Of a stretch of DNA of 31,835 nucleotides, positions 23,653 through 31,753 are shown in pieces (position 1 is the first letter of the stretch; the number at the start of each line of letters is the position of its first letter). A model generated the notes under the pieces. The model saw only the letters and a list, made by a program, of their open reading frames with translations. It ran no database searches and was not told where the DNA came from. This DNA is from Bdellovibrionaceae bacterium UBA6502 (lineage in GTDB: Bacteria > Bdellovibrionota > Bdellovibrionia > Bdellovibrionales > UBA840), in the NCBI GenBank assembly GCA_002436415.1, contig DJMA01000049.1, positions 2,721 to 34,555 on the forward strand. Direction: 5' to 3'. Made by a program: the position numbers and the translations under genes.

Positions 23653-24939
23653 ATGAGTATTTCTGAAGGAAATAAAAGAAGAGTGGCCATATTGGCTGGA
23701 AAAAGAATTCCGTTTCAAAGATCATTTGGTGCCTATCGTGGAATTAGTGCTACCGAATTGATGCAGTTGTCTTTGGATGCATTGGTAAAAGAGAATAACT
23801 TAACAGGAAAAGAATTGGGTGAGGTTGCTCTCGGTGCTGTAACTAAAAGAGCTGCTGAGTGGAATCTTGCCAGAAACGTAGTTGTGAATTCACCACTACA
23901 TAATAATACTCCAGGTATAACTTTATCTCGTGCCTGTGGTACTTCGCTAGATGCCGCCATTGAGATTGCTAATAAGATTTCTATGGGACAAATTGAGGCT
24001 GGAATCGCTGGTGGTACTGATACAAATTCAGATCCTCCCATTGAATTTCAAAGTTCTTTCGCTCAAAAGCTTCTTGGCATTCAAGCGGCAAAAACGGCAG
24101 GGCAACGTATTGGTGCAATGTTAAAAATTGGCCTATCGGATTTAAAACCAAATGTTCCCGCTGTTGTTGAGCCAGCAACTGGTATGTCTATGGGACAGTC
24201 TTGTGAGGTGATGGTAAAAGATTGGAAAGTCACTCGTGAAGAGCAAGACGAACTTGCTTATCGCTCACACCAGAATGCGGCAAAGGCTTATGAAGAAGGT
24301 TTTTACAAAGACCAAGTGGTAGAATTTCAAGGAAAGGACCGTGATGGTCTATTGCGTCCAGACACCAGTATGGAGAAGCTTGCTAAGCTTCGTCCTGCTT
24401 TTGATCGCTCCGAAAATGGAACATTGACGGCTGGAAACTCAACCGCTTTAACCGATGGTTCTTCATGTGTCCTACTAGCATCAGAAGACTGGGCGAAAGA
24501 AAATGGTTTTGAACCAATCGCTTATCTTGAATTTGTGCAAAACGCAGCGGTTGATTTTGTAAAAGCAGAAGGTTTGTTGATGGCCCCTGCTTACGCAGTT
24601 TCTAAAATGTTGAAACGTGCAAACTTGAGCCTTCAAGATTTTGATTTTTACGAGATTCATGAGGCTTTTGCTGGACAGGTTATGTGTACTTTAAAGTCTT
24701 GGGAGTCTGAAGATTTCTGTAAAACAAGACTTGGCTCGGATAAAGCACTTGGTAGTATTGATCGCTCTAAATTAAATGTAAAAGGGTCAAGCCTTGCTCT
24801 TGGACATCCCTTTGCAGCAACTGGAACTCGTATCCTGCATACGGCGGCAAAGTTGTTGAGTGAAAAGACTAGTGGCCGTGTGTTGATTTCTATTTGTACA
24901 GCAGGTGGAATGGGGACGACGGCGATTGTTTCTAAATAA
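23653..24939 (+). CDS. fadI: Acetyl-CoA C-acyltransferase, FadI-type thiolase
   Basis: Thiolytic cleavage of 3-ketoacyl-CoA in beta-oxidation. Conserved blocks: SRACGTSLDA with the nucleophilic Cys (about 98), EIHEAFAGQV, LALGHPFAATGTR with the catalytic His, and SICTAGGMGTTAIV with the second Cys near the C-terminus. The 428-residue length and N-terminal RVAILAGKRIPFQRSFGAYRG fit the FadI/trifunctional-beta subfamily rather than the about 390-residue biosynthetic AtoB/PhaA type. No partner fadJ is adjacent. AAGGGG precedes the ATG by 5 nt; a strong terminator follows. It could in principle supply acetoacetyl-CoA for the mevalonate pathway, but the subfamily argues for degradation. Confidence 0.9.
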   Translation: MSISEGNKRRVAILAGKRIPFQRSFGAYRGISATELMQLSLDALVKENNLTGKELGEVALGAVTKRAAEWNLARNVVVNSPLHNNTPGITLSRACGTSLDAAIEIANKISMGQIEAGIAGGTDTNSDPPIEFQSSFAQKLLGIQAAKTAGQRIGAMLKIGLSDLKPNVPAVVEPATGMSMGQSCEVMVKDWKVTREEQDELAYRSHQNAAKAYEEGFYKDQVVEFQGKDRDGLLRPDTSMEKLAKLRPAFDRSENGTLTAGNSTALTDGSSCVLLASEDWAKENGFEPIAYLEFVQNAAVDFVKAEGLLMAPAYAVSKMLKRANLSLQDFDFYEIHEAFAGQVMCTLKSWESEDFCKTRLGSDKALGSIDRSKLNVKGSSLALGHPFAATGTRILHTAAKLLSEKTSGRVLISICTAGGMGTTAIVSK

Positions 24940-24957
24940 ATTTTTGATTTTTTTGAG

Positions 24958-24989
24958 GCCCTTTCGTGTTTTGCGGAAGGGCTTTTTTT
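24958..24989 (+). terminator. Terminator of the thiolase gene
   Basis: 9-bp stem GCCCTTTCG/CGGAAGGGC (one G-U) with a 7-nt loop and seven U residues, 18 nt past the stop codon. The dispersed repeat begins directly after it. Confidence 0.9.
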
Positions 24990-25190
24990 GTTTTTTGGCT
25001 TACTTCTCGGTTTAGGTCTTCGAATGAACCGGCCTCCTGAAACAAAAGTGTTTTTCTCAGACACGTTCCCGGTCAGGCGCCTGCGGCTTCTTCCCTCACA
25101 TCCTTGTTACTCGTTTTGGATCTTCCTGATCCAAAAAGGTCTGAGAAAAACACTTTTGTTTCATACGGCCTCTTTCTCACTTCTTGATTG
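24990..25190. repeat. Extragenic repeat element with 24-bp perfect inverted repeats
   Basis: Lies between the convergent thiolase and msrB genes and codes for nothing. Its left part (24990-25048) matches the repeat at the window start. Core: a perfect 24-nt inverted repeat (25038-25061 with 25140-25163), separated by 78 nt that are more GC-rich than the surroundings. Inside are a 10-nt palindrome CAGGCGCCTG (25074-25083) and a 9-bp hairpin TTTTGGATC/GATCCAAAA (25114-25136). No target-site duplication or transposase is visible. MITE-like or REP/BIME-like by appearance; class undetermined. The right end is not defined by a second copy. Confidence 0.75.
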
Positions 25191-25730
25191 CTAAATCTCG
25201 TCGTCTTTGTTTTGTTTTTGGCCTTCGAACAAACTCAAATATTTTTCATAGCCTTTGGCCTTCATATCCTCTTTGGGGATAAAAAGTAAGGAGGCGGAGT
25301 TCATGCAGTAGCGTAGTCCTGTTGGAGTTTGAGGGGCGTCTTTAAAAAGGTGACCTAAATGATTGTCGCCGATTTTTGAGCGAATTTCTGTTCTTGGCCA
25401 AATTAATTTATAGTCCTTCTTTTTAACGATGTATTTATCGTCAATGGCTCGGTAGAAACTGGGCCATCCTGTACCCGAGTCAAATTTATGGGTACTAGAA
25501 AAAAGTGGCTCTCCACTTAAGGGGTCAACATAGATGCCTTCTTTTTTGTTATTTACATATTTATTGCTATTTGGTGGTTCAGTGCCATCTTGTCGCATTA
25601 CTCGGTATTGAAGGTCATCAAGCTTTGCACGAATTTGTTCTTCTGAGAGTTCCATCTTGTATTTTTCTTCATCTGCCATGATTCCTCCAAAGTAGCTAAG
25701 TGTTAAAAATAAAACGATTAGCTGTTTCAT
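25191..25730 (-). CDS. msrB: Exported peptide-methionine (R)-S-oxide reductase, single-cysteine MsrB
   Basis: Reduces methionine-R-sulfoxide in oxidised proteins. The N-terminus MKQLIVLFLTLSYFGGIMA is a signal peptide, so it acts in the periplasm. MsrB blocks: GIYVDPLSGEPLFSS, KFDSGTGWPSF, DNHLGHLFKDAP and GLRYCMNSASLLF with the catalytic Cys. This is the only cysteine in the protein. Both zinc CxxC pairs are absent and the GCGWPSF resolving Cys is Thr, so the enzyme is zinc-free and needs an external reductant or direct reduction of its sulfenic acid. 179 residues. GGAGG lies 5 nt before the ATG. Downstream of folE2 on the same strand, separated by that gene's terminator. Confidence 0.93.
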   Translation of the reverse strand: MKQLIVLFLTLSYFGGIMADEEKYKMELSEEQIRAKLDDLQYRVMRQDGTEPPNSNKYVNNKKEGIYVDPLSGEPLFSSTHKFDSGTGWPSFYRAIDDKYIVKKKDYKLIWPRTEIRSKIGDNHLGHLFKDAPQTPTGLRYCMNSASLLFIPKEDMKAKGYEKYLSLFEGQKQNKDDEI

Positions 25731-25780
25731 CGAATCCTCCCAAACACTCCATCAAAAATCTTGATGGATTTATTTTAAAA

Positions 25781-25814
25781 ATAAAAACCTACGTAAGCAA
25801 GACCTACGTAGGTT
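25781..25814 (-). terminator. Terminator of folE2, built from a repeated palindromic motif
   Basis: Minus strand: 10-bp perfect stem (25805-25814 with 25786-25795), 9-nt loop, then UUUUU. The 9-mer ACCTACGTA occurs twice as a direct repeat (25787-25795, 25802-25810), and its right copy lies in the 12-nt palindrome ACCTACGTAGGT. A second 8-bp hairpin (25748-25768) lies between this and the msrB ribosome site. Confidence 0.8.
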
Positions 25815-25844
25815 AGTGTTTATTCGCTCTGGATTATTACAGAA

Positions 25845-26753
25845 TTAATAGTTTTTTTGAAAATAGCAAACAGCATCGTGGGGATGCAGGCTTTCAAAGT
25901 GAGACACTTTTCCGTGGAAGTCTTTAATGTCAGATCGAGTGTTTAAGTGTTTCTGGATGCGTCGAGCGGCATCTTCACTAAACATCAAATTCTCAGCATT
26001 CAGGCGAGCGAACTCTTGTTCGTCCTCTCTTTTAACAACAGTTTGTACTGGTGTTCCTAAGGCCTTTTCAATTTCGTTTATGATTTGAGTAAAATTAAAT
26101 TCTTTAACTTCGTCCTTAAACTCTAAAAAGACCTTCGCCAAACTTCTCTGAGCATGTGGAGTAGCAGCGATGGCTTCTTTTTGCCTAAGCCAGCTTGATA
26201 TTTCCTCTACACTCACTTGTTCTTTTTCACCAAATTTACTTAAAAAGTTTTCTTGGTTTAGCTGACGACTAAGAGCTGCAGAGCAAGGGCAGGTACTAGA
26301 ATATTGAATGCCTATTCCCATCTCTATTTTTGCTTTCTCAGCTCGGTTTTTATTTGCGATAATGTGTATCGGGTAAGTTCTCCAGCCCGAATTTCCACTT
26401 AGTAGTGAGCTTCTTTCAGTTAAATAATCAAATTGAATTTCAATTTTCGCTTGGTCACTAATGTCTTCATGAGATGCCAAAAACTTTTCTAGGATATCTT
26501 CAATAATAATTGGACTAATTTGTTTGTCTTGCAGGCCTTCTTTGATCGCAACAAAAAGTCGCGACATATGAATGCCTTTGGCGTTTTCATCAATAAGGTT
26601 TACATAGATATTTGCTTTGGCGGCAATTCTGGATAAGCCTGTGCTGGATTCCACACAAACTGGAACTTCTACCTCGTCCATTCCAACCCAACGCAATTTT
26701 CCTTGGTAGTCGGGTTTATCTGCTTTTACCACATCCGGCATGGATTTATTCAT
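25845..26753 (-). CDS. folE2: GTP cyclohydrolase FolE2 (type IB)
   Basis: Converts GTP to 7,8-dihydroneopterin triphosphate, the first step of folate (and queuosine) synthesis, using metals other than zinc. Family blocks: MPDVVKADKPDYQGKLRWVGMDEVEVPV at the N-terminus, KGIHMSRLFVAIKE, SGWRTYPIHI, GIQYSSTCPCSAALSRQL with the catalytic/metal Cys, and AATPHAQRS. The 302 residues are normal. AAGGGA precedes the ATG. FolE2 often replaces FolE in organisms facing zinc limitation; no zinc-regulator (Zur) box is evident upstream by eye. No other folate gene is adjacent. Confidence 0.95.
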   Translation of the reverse strand: MNKSMPDVVKADKPDYQGKLRWVGMDEVEVPVCVESSTGLSRIAAKANIYVNLIDENAKGIHMSRLFVAIKEGLQDKQISPIIIEDILEKFLASHEDISDQAKIEIQFDYLTERSSLLSGNSGWRTYPIHIIANKNRAEKAKIEMGIGIQYSSTCPCSAALSRQLNQENFLSKFGEKEQVSVEEISSWLRQKEAIAATPHAQRSLAKVFLEFKDEVKEFNFTQIINEIEKALGTPVQTVVKREDEQEFARLNAENLMFSEDAARRIQKHLNTRSDIKDFHGKVSHFESLHPHDAVCYFQKNY

Positions 26754-27115
26754 AGGGTTTCCCTTGGTAATTCAGGTTTAAAAATTTATCTAAGAGGGGT
26801 GTTGTTATCTCTTAAAATCTCTCATTGGGCAAGTTTTCACTATAAATAAGCAAAAAATTGACCTAAATACTAAGCTAACACAAGTGCCTGAAATTTGTAG
26901 ATTTTATGCTTTCTACGTAGTTTTTCCTTTAATTCTGCTTAAATCTTTTAGATTCGTTGTGAAAAATTCAAGCAGGTCAAATAGGAATAATTTGATCACG
27001 ACCAGTTTAAGCCATTGCAGAAGTCAAATTTATTGAACGCATTCTTGTTCAAACTATTCATATGTTTGCCTTTTTTTAGGCTTTTAGGTAGATTACAGGC
27101 CCTAGGAGAATTGAA
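26754..27115. other. Divergent intergenic region between folE2 and prfC
   Basis: No ORF or RNA gene. For folE2 (minus strand) a -10-like TATAGT lies at 26839-26844 without a good -35. For prfC an inverted repeat TTGAAC-N8-GTTCAA (27033-27052) and weak boxes TTGCCT/TAGATT (27066-27094, 17-nt spacer) are present. All are tentative. Confidence 0.35.
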
Positions 27116-28714
27116 ATGGAAAATACGACTCAGCAGGAAATCGCTAGAAGAAGAACCTTTGCGATTATTTCTCACCCAGATGCCGGTAAAACTACATTAA
27201 CCGAGAAGCTTCTGTTTTTAGGAGGAGCAATACATAAAGCGGGTGAAGTAAAAGGTAAGGCTGGGTCCAAAGCAGCCATGAGTGACTGGATGTCCATGGA
27301 GCAAGAGAGAGGGATTTCCATTACCAGCTCCGTTATGCAGATTGAGCACAAAGGTTTACATATCAATTTGCTAGATACCCCTGGCCATAAAGATTTCTCC
27401 GAAGATACTTACAGAACGTTAACAGCTGCTGACTCAGCGGTTATGTTACTAGATGTTGCCAAAGGGGTTGAGGCGCAGACCAAAAAGCTTTACGAAGTTT
27501 GTCGTTATAGAAAATTACCCATTTTTAGTTTTATCAATAAATTAGACCGAGATGGTAAAGTTCCCTTAGAGCTTTTAGATGAAGTGGAGAGCACACTAAA
27601 TATGAGTTGCTATCCAGTGACTTGGCCTCTTGGAATTGGTGGAACTTTTAAGGGCTTGTATCATAGACACACTAAAGAGTTTCATTGGTATCAAATTAAA
27701 GATGGTGAGCTATTGTCGGAGGTTTATCAGCTCTCTGGACCGGAAGATAAAAAGCTAGAAGAGATTGTTGATGATCAGGGATTGATTGAGCAGTTTCGTG
27801 AAGATTTAGAGCTGCTAGAAGTTGCTTTAGGGGAGTTTTCGGAAGAAGACTTTTTAACAGGAAAAGTAAGTCCATTAACTTGGGGTTCGGCAAAATACTT
27901 GTTTGGTGTGGATTTGTTTTTGGATCTTTTTGCCGATTATGCTCCAGCTCCACAGCCTCGTGATGGTGGTAATGGACCGGTTGATCCTCAGGACAAAGAT
28001 TTCACAGGTTTTGTTTTTAAGGTGCAAGCCAATATGGATAAAAGACATCGTGACCGAGTTGCTTTCATTCGAATCTGTTCCGGTAAGTTTGAACGTGGAA
28101 TGAAAGTGCAAAACACTCGTCTTGGACGTGAGGTTCGATTGGCCTATGCCAACCAGTTGATGGCACAAGATCGTGAAACTGTAGATATCGCATATGCCGG
28201 CGATATTGTTGGAATTAATGATACCGGTAATTTTTTGGTCGGTGATTCAGTGAGTACTGGAAAGAAGGTAAAATATCCGCAGCTACCAAGATTTTCTCCT
28301 GAGCTTTTTGCAAAGATCAGAAAAAGAGATATGTCGAAGAGAAAGCAGTTGGAAAAAGGTTTGAGTCAAATGTCAGAAGAAGGAACGATTCAGCTTTTTT
28401 ATGATCCTTTTATTGGTATCCAAGACCCGGTGATTGGAGTTGTGGGTGAGTTGCAGTTTGAAGTTCTTCTTCATCGCTTGAAAGAAGAATACAATCTTGA
28501 GCTAGAGCTACAAAGATCTTCTTTTAGTGTAGCTCGTTGGCCTCGAACGAAAGAGGATGTGGCCTATGAAGGTGATATCAAAGGTAATATGACGACCTTA
28601 GTGGATACTCATGGAGAGAAGGTTGTGTTATTGGACAAAGAATGGGATTTGCAGTGGGCCGAAAGAGAAAACCCCGATGTGATTTTTGCCAAATCCATTG
28701 AACCACAAAGATAA
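27116..28714 (+). CDS. prfC: Peptide chain release factor 3 (RF3)
   Basis: Translational GTPase that recycles RF1/RF2 from the ribosome after termination. Seen: G1 SHPDAGKTTLTEKLL (about 19-33), the QERGISITSS switch I block (about 63-72), G3 DTPGHKDFSEDTYR (about 82-95), G4 NKLDRDG (about 140-146), and the RF3-type C-terminal domains ending with an EL-RSSFSVARWP stretch. 532 residues, as expected (E. coli 529). AGGAG lies 7 nt before the ATG. Monocistronic with its own terminator. Confidence 0.97.
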   Translation: MENTTQQEIARRRTFAIISHPDAGKTTLTEKLLFLGGAIHKAGEVKGKAGSKAAMSDWMSMEQERGISITSSVMQIEHKGLHINLLDTPGHKDFSEDTYRTLTAADSAVMLLDVAKGVEAQTKKLYEVCRYRKLPIFSFINKLDRDGKVPLELLDEVESTLNMSCYPVTWPLGIGGTFKGLYHRHTKEFHWYQIKDGELLSEVYQLSGPEDKKLEEIVDDQGLIEQFREDLELLEVALGEFSEEDFLTGKVSPLTWGSAKYLFGVDLFLDLFADYAPAPQPRDGGNGPVDPQDKDFTGFVFKVQANMDKRHRDRVAFIRICSGKFERGMKVQNTRLGREVRLAYANQLMAQDRETVDIAYAGDIVGINDTGNFLVGDSVSTGKKVKYPQLPRFSPELFAKIRKRDMSKRKQLEKGLSQMSEEGTIQLFYDPFIGIQDPVIGVVGELQFEVLLHRLKEEYNLELELQRSSFSVARWPRTKEDVAYEGDIKGNMTTLVDTHGEKVVLLDKEWDLQWAERENPDVIFAKSIEPQR

Positions 28715-28720
28715 GTTACA

Positions 28721-28745
28721 GGCTGAGGAGACTCAGCCTTTTTTT
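28721..28745 (+). terminator. Terminator of prfC
   Basis: Perfect 7-bp stem GGCTGAG/CTCAGCC with a GAGA tetraloop and seven U residues, 6 nt past the stop. Its U tract touches the 3' end of the convergent HD-GYP gene. Confidence 0.92.
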
Positions 28746-29934
28746 ATGAGATTTTAGGGAGCTGTGTTTTTTTTGCCCAGTGGTAATGAATAACATCTTC
28801 TTGATCATTTTCATTTAGCTCTGATTTTTGTATTTCGTCTTCATACATAAGATCTAAGGCTGTATGAGGGCAGCATGGATCAAAATCTTTGGGGAGGTAT
28901 AGAGCGGAGTCTAATTTTTCATCTTTTAAAATCTTTCTCTTAAATCTTTCAAATAGATATGGATCTACTTTTATGCCACAAGTATTTTCAATTACGCCCA
29001 AAGCATCAAGAGGTTCTAATGGTGTATGATAAGATCTCTTTGTTGTGATGGCGTCAAAAAAATCAGAGATGGATGTCATGCGGGCAAAGATGTTGATCTC
29101 TTCTGCTTTTAATCCATTTGGGTAGCCACTTCCGTCGTAGTTTTCATGGTGTTCATAGACTACATTTTTTATTATGTTCAAGTGGTTTCTCTGAAACTTG
29201 ATTCCCTCTTGTTGTAGTAAGTCTCTACCCCAAATTGGATGTTGTTTGATTTTTATGTATTCTTCTGGTTCGAGATCTTGCGTGGCATTTATAATGGAAT
29301 TGGGAAGTTTAATCTTTCCGATATCGTGAAACATTCCACTGAGTCCAGCAATTTTTAACTGCTCATTGGTTGCGTTAGGATTTATTTCTCGAAATAACAT
29401 CATATTGTAAAGCCCTGTATTGATCGAGTGATCAAGAGTGTAGTGGTCATGGAAATCAAGCTCGGCAATTAAATCGTGAAGGCCAAAAAGATCATAATTT
29501 CTTATGCTTTCCATCAAGCCAATGGCAGCTGCCTCACATTCAACAAGGCACTTTTTGATGCTCTCTGATTGTATCATGTCGTCTGTGTTGTGAAATAGTT
29601 GATCTAAGTGGTCGAGAGCGGCATTTTTGAGGATTTCGACTTTTTCCTTTGTGGCTAAATTTTTGTTGTCTCCAAGGTCTTTGAAAAAGTGATTTCGCTG
29701 ATTTTCAGCGATGTAGATGTGACCAAATTTTTTTGCGATTTCACTAACGTCATTTTCTTGTATTGCTTTTCCGGCCTTCCAGATACAAACAAATCGGTCT
29801 ACACCTTCTCGTGCGGAGGAGTTGATGTATAGGTTAAAGTTTATGCTCTTGTTCACAGGAATCAATCGAGGAGAAACACTAAATACCTCAAGATTTGCTT
29901 GTTTGTCTGGCTTTAAGAAGTCTTTTAATGTCAT
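28744..29934 (-). CDS. HD-GYP domain protein, probable c-di-GMP phosphodiesterase
   Basis: An N-terminal region of about 150 residues without a recognised domain precedes an HD-GYP domain. Seen: DHSINTGLYNMML (about 168-180), GMFHDIGKIKLP (HD at 203-204), QHPIWGRDLL, EHHENYDGSGYPNGLKAEEI (HHE 262-264, GYP 270-272) and ISDFFDAITTKRSYH. All metal-binding His/Asp and the GYP triad are intact, so hydrolysis of c-di-GMP (or cGAMP in some relatives) is likely. No transmembrane segment or receiver domain, so it is cytoplasmic. 396 residues, monocistronic, convergent with prfC. Confidence 0.9.
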   Translation of the reverse strand: MTLKDFLKPDKQANLEVFSVSPRLIPVNKSINFNLYINSSAREGVDRFVCIWKAGKAIQENDVSEIAKKFGHIYIAENQRNHFFKDLGDNKNLATKEKVEILKNAALDHLDQLFHNTDDMIQSESIKKCLVECEAAAIGLMESIRNYDLFGLHDLIAELDFHDHYTLDHSINTGLYNMMLFREINPNATNEQLKIAGLSGMFHDIGKIKLPNSIINATQDLEPEEYIKIKQHPIWGRDLLQQEGIKFQRNHLNIIKNVVYEHHENYDGSGYPNGLKAEEINIFARMTSISDFFDAITTKRSYHTPLEPLDALGVIENTCGIKVDPYLFERFKRKILKDEKLDSALYLPKDFDPCCPHTALDLMYEDEIQKSELNENDQEDVIHYHWAKKTQLPKIS

Positions 29935-30184
29935 AGCTCATTTTAACAACACATTTGTAATATTGCAGAGTAATAATTGAACATAGGCATTGCTGAATTA
30001 CTTTGTATAAAAATGATGCTCGAGTTGGTAGACTTATTCAAAGTCCAAATCTTATACAAAACATTAAAGACTATTATTTGGTTTTCATTGAGACAAATAT
30101 TCGTGAAAGTTTTTTATTCTTAGAGGGTTTTTGCAGAAAAACAGCCTCTTTCCTTTTAAAGTGTTCTTGAGGGAAATACTGAAA

Positions 30185-31195
30185 ATGAAAAAATATTATA
30201 TCCTAATCTTGTGGGGGATTTTTTTAAGTCAATGGGCATTGGCCGATAAGGATTCGAAGCTATGTTCGTTTTCCGCTGGCCAGGAAAAATACGGCAAAGA
30301 AAAATCTGGAGAAAAGATTGATTTGGAAATCTCTGCACCAGCAGCAGTGGTGGATTTTTCAAGTCACAGAAGTAAACGCCATGCTTTTAATCAAGAGAAA
30401 CAGGCGGTGGCACAGATCATGGATCGGTCCGAGTATTTGTCTGCACTTTCTGAATACCAAAGCAGAATATCTGACTCACTTTACCTAAAGCTTAACAGAG
30501 AAGGGGCAACTAATGCTTCAGGCAGATACAGGTCTTTAATAATAAATTTCTTAGATATAGATCCTACTTTTTTAAGTGAATTTTTACTGCCAGGCTTACG
30601 TGCTTATGCAGAAGACGTATTGGTAGAAAGGCATGATACCAAAGACTTTATGCATAGTTTGTATTTTACTTTGTTAAAAAAGTTTTCATTTAATGATTCA
30701 GAGAAAATGCCTGAAGCTTTAAAGGCGCACATATTAAAAGTTCTATTTTTAGTGGAGGCTCAGCGTGATGCTAAAAATACAAATTTATTACTAAAAATCT
30801 TTTCTTCCGCTACAGTTGATTCGGCCCTTTTGCAGGCTGAAGCAAAGGGAGCTCATGGCCTTAAAGTTTTGTTGAGAACTCTTGGAGCTTTCCCTGGAGA
30901 TATGGCAATGGGAGTGTTTACCGCGTTAAACAAACACTATGACTTGCAGTCCCTAGAGTTTTTGTTTCAAAGCATTGACGGACAATTGCTTGAGGGTGGT
31001 TTTTCCTCTCATGTTAGCAAGGAGAGAGTATTGAGTCTTTATTCCAAGGGCTTAGATTTTGTGAGTCCAGAAATGTCCAAGGAGAAAATTTTAGAACAAA
31101 GTTTTTATGCCGTGGAAGATATGCTTATGCCTGCCGAGTTTTTAGCTGGCCTGGAAAGCATTCATGAAACTTATCTTGAGCAAATTTTAGATTGA
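30185..31195 (+). CDS. Exported protein of unknown function
   Basis: 336 residues from the ATG at 30185, chosen because it begins a clean signal peptide, MKKYYILILWGIFLSQWALA, and GAGGG lies upstream. An in-frame TTG at 30131 with its own GAGGG would bury the signal 18 residues in. The mature protein is predicted mainly alpha-helical, with one Cys near its N-terminus (KLCSF), and has no motif I recognise. Regular short helices such as PEALKAHILKVLFLVEAQ could form an alpha-solenoid, but that is a guess. Monocistronic; 6 nt from the convergent lipoprotein gene with no terminator between. Confidence 0.75.
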   Translation: MKKYYILILWGIFLSQWALADKDSKLCSFSAGQEKYGKEKSGEKIDLEISAPAAVVDFSSHRSKRHAFNQEKQAVAQIMDRSEYLSALSEYQSRISDSLYLKLNREGATNASGRYRSLIINFLDIDPTFLSEFLLPGLRAYAEDVLVERHDTKDFMHSLYFTLLKKFSFNDSEKMPEALKAHILKVLFLVEAQRDAKNTNLLLKIFSSATVDSALLQAEAKGAHGLKVLLRTLGAFPGDMAMGVFTALNKHYDLQSLEFLFQSIDGQLLEGGFSSHVSKERVLSLYSKGLDFVSPEMSKEKILEQSFYAVEDMLMPAEFLAGLESIHETYLEQILD

Positions 31196-31201
31196 TTCCA
31201 A

Positions 31202-31753
31202 TTAAGAGTTTTTGTCTTTGTTTTTTGCTGACTCAAATGGAACCAATTTGTAATCTTGAAAAGCAGGCTTAAAACAAACTTCTTTGAGTTGGCTTTTGTC
31301 AATTTTTGGAAAGCTCTTTAATTTTTCAAATTTTGAGCTTTGCTGTCCTAGATAAAAACTTAACTCACCGTTGCTAGTTAAGCCGATTCCCTTTGTGTTC
31401 TGTAGACCATTGGAGCCGTGACAGGAATCGTATTTGGGCAATTCTGTGTAATTAGAATTTTCTGGGTGTAGTTGAAAATTTCCTTCGGTTACATGGAACT
31501 GCATATCTTCTTTTACAAGAATCAATTGACGAAAACTTCCGTCTTCATTGATTTTATAATAGTATTCTGCGTTTAAAAATTCTGTCTTCCAAAGACCTTC
31601 AATTTGATTGATGTCAGTGATTGGTATTAAGGAGTTTTGGCTGCTACTATTGCTCGAACAAGAGATGGTCGATAAGAACATTAAGCTACAGATTATTTTC
31701 AACGATTTAGGGCCCATATCCTGCGATTTTAGCAGTTTATTGAATGCTTTCAC
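31202..31753 (-). CDS. Putative lipoprotein of unknown function
   Basis: Signal and lipobox are visible: KSLKIICSLMFLSTISC followed by SSNSSSQNS, so it is a lipoprotein with a Ser-rich linker. The mature part begins IEGLWKTEF--AEYYYKINEDGSFRQLI, a beta-strand pattern like small lipocalin-type or extracellular beta-barrel domains; no family assigned. Two further cysteines (YDSCHG, KEVCFK) could form a disulfide. The start is unsure: GTG at 31753 gives a long N-region, while ATG at 31717 gives a standard lipoprotein signal; neither has an ideal ribosome site. Confidence 0.72.
   Translation of the reverse strand: MKAFNKLLKSQDMGPKSLKIICSLMFLSTISCSSNSSSQNSLIPITDINQIEGLWKTEFLNAEYYYKINEDGSFRQLILVKEDMQFHVTEGNFQLHPENSNYTELPKYDSCHGSNGLQNTKGIGLTSNGELSFYLGQQSSKFEKLKSFPKIDKSQLKEVCFKPAFQDYKLVPFESAKNKDKNS

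Noticed and set aside
23653..24939. The thiolase as the acetoacetyl-CoA thiolase of the mevalonate pathway
   Set aside because: Length and N-terminal pattern fit FadI-type degradative thiolases, and it lies far from the mevalonate operon in its own transcription unit.
24657..25064. 135-residue minus-strand ORF overlapping the fadI 3' end and the repeat element
   Set aside because: Low-complexity, basic product that is antisense to the conserved thiolase C-terminus and runs into the extragenic repeat; not a gene.
25038..25163. CRISPR or integron attC site
   Set aside because: There is a single inverted pair rather than regularly spaced direct repeats, no cas or integrase gene, and no attC core motifs that I can identify.
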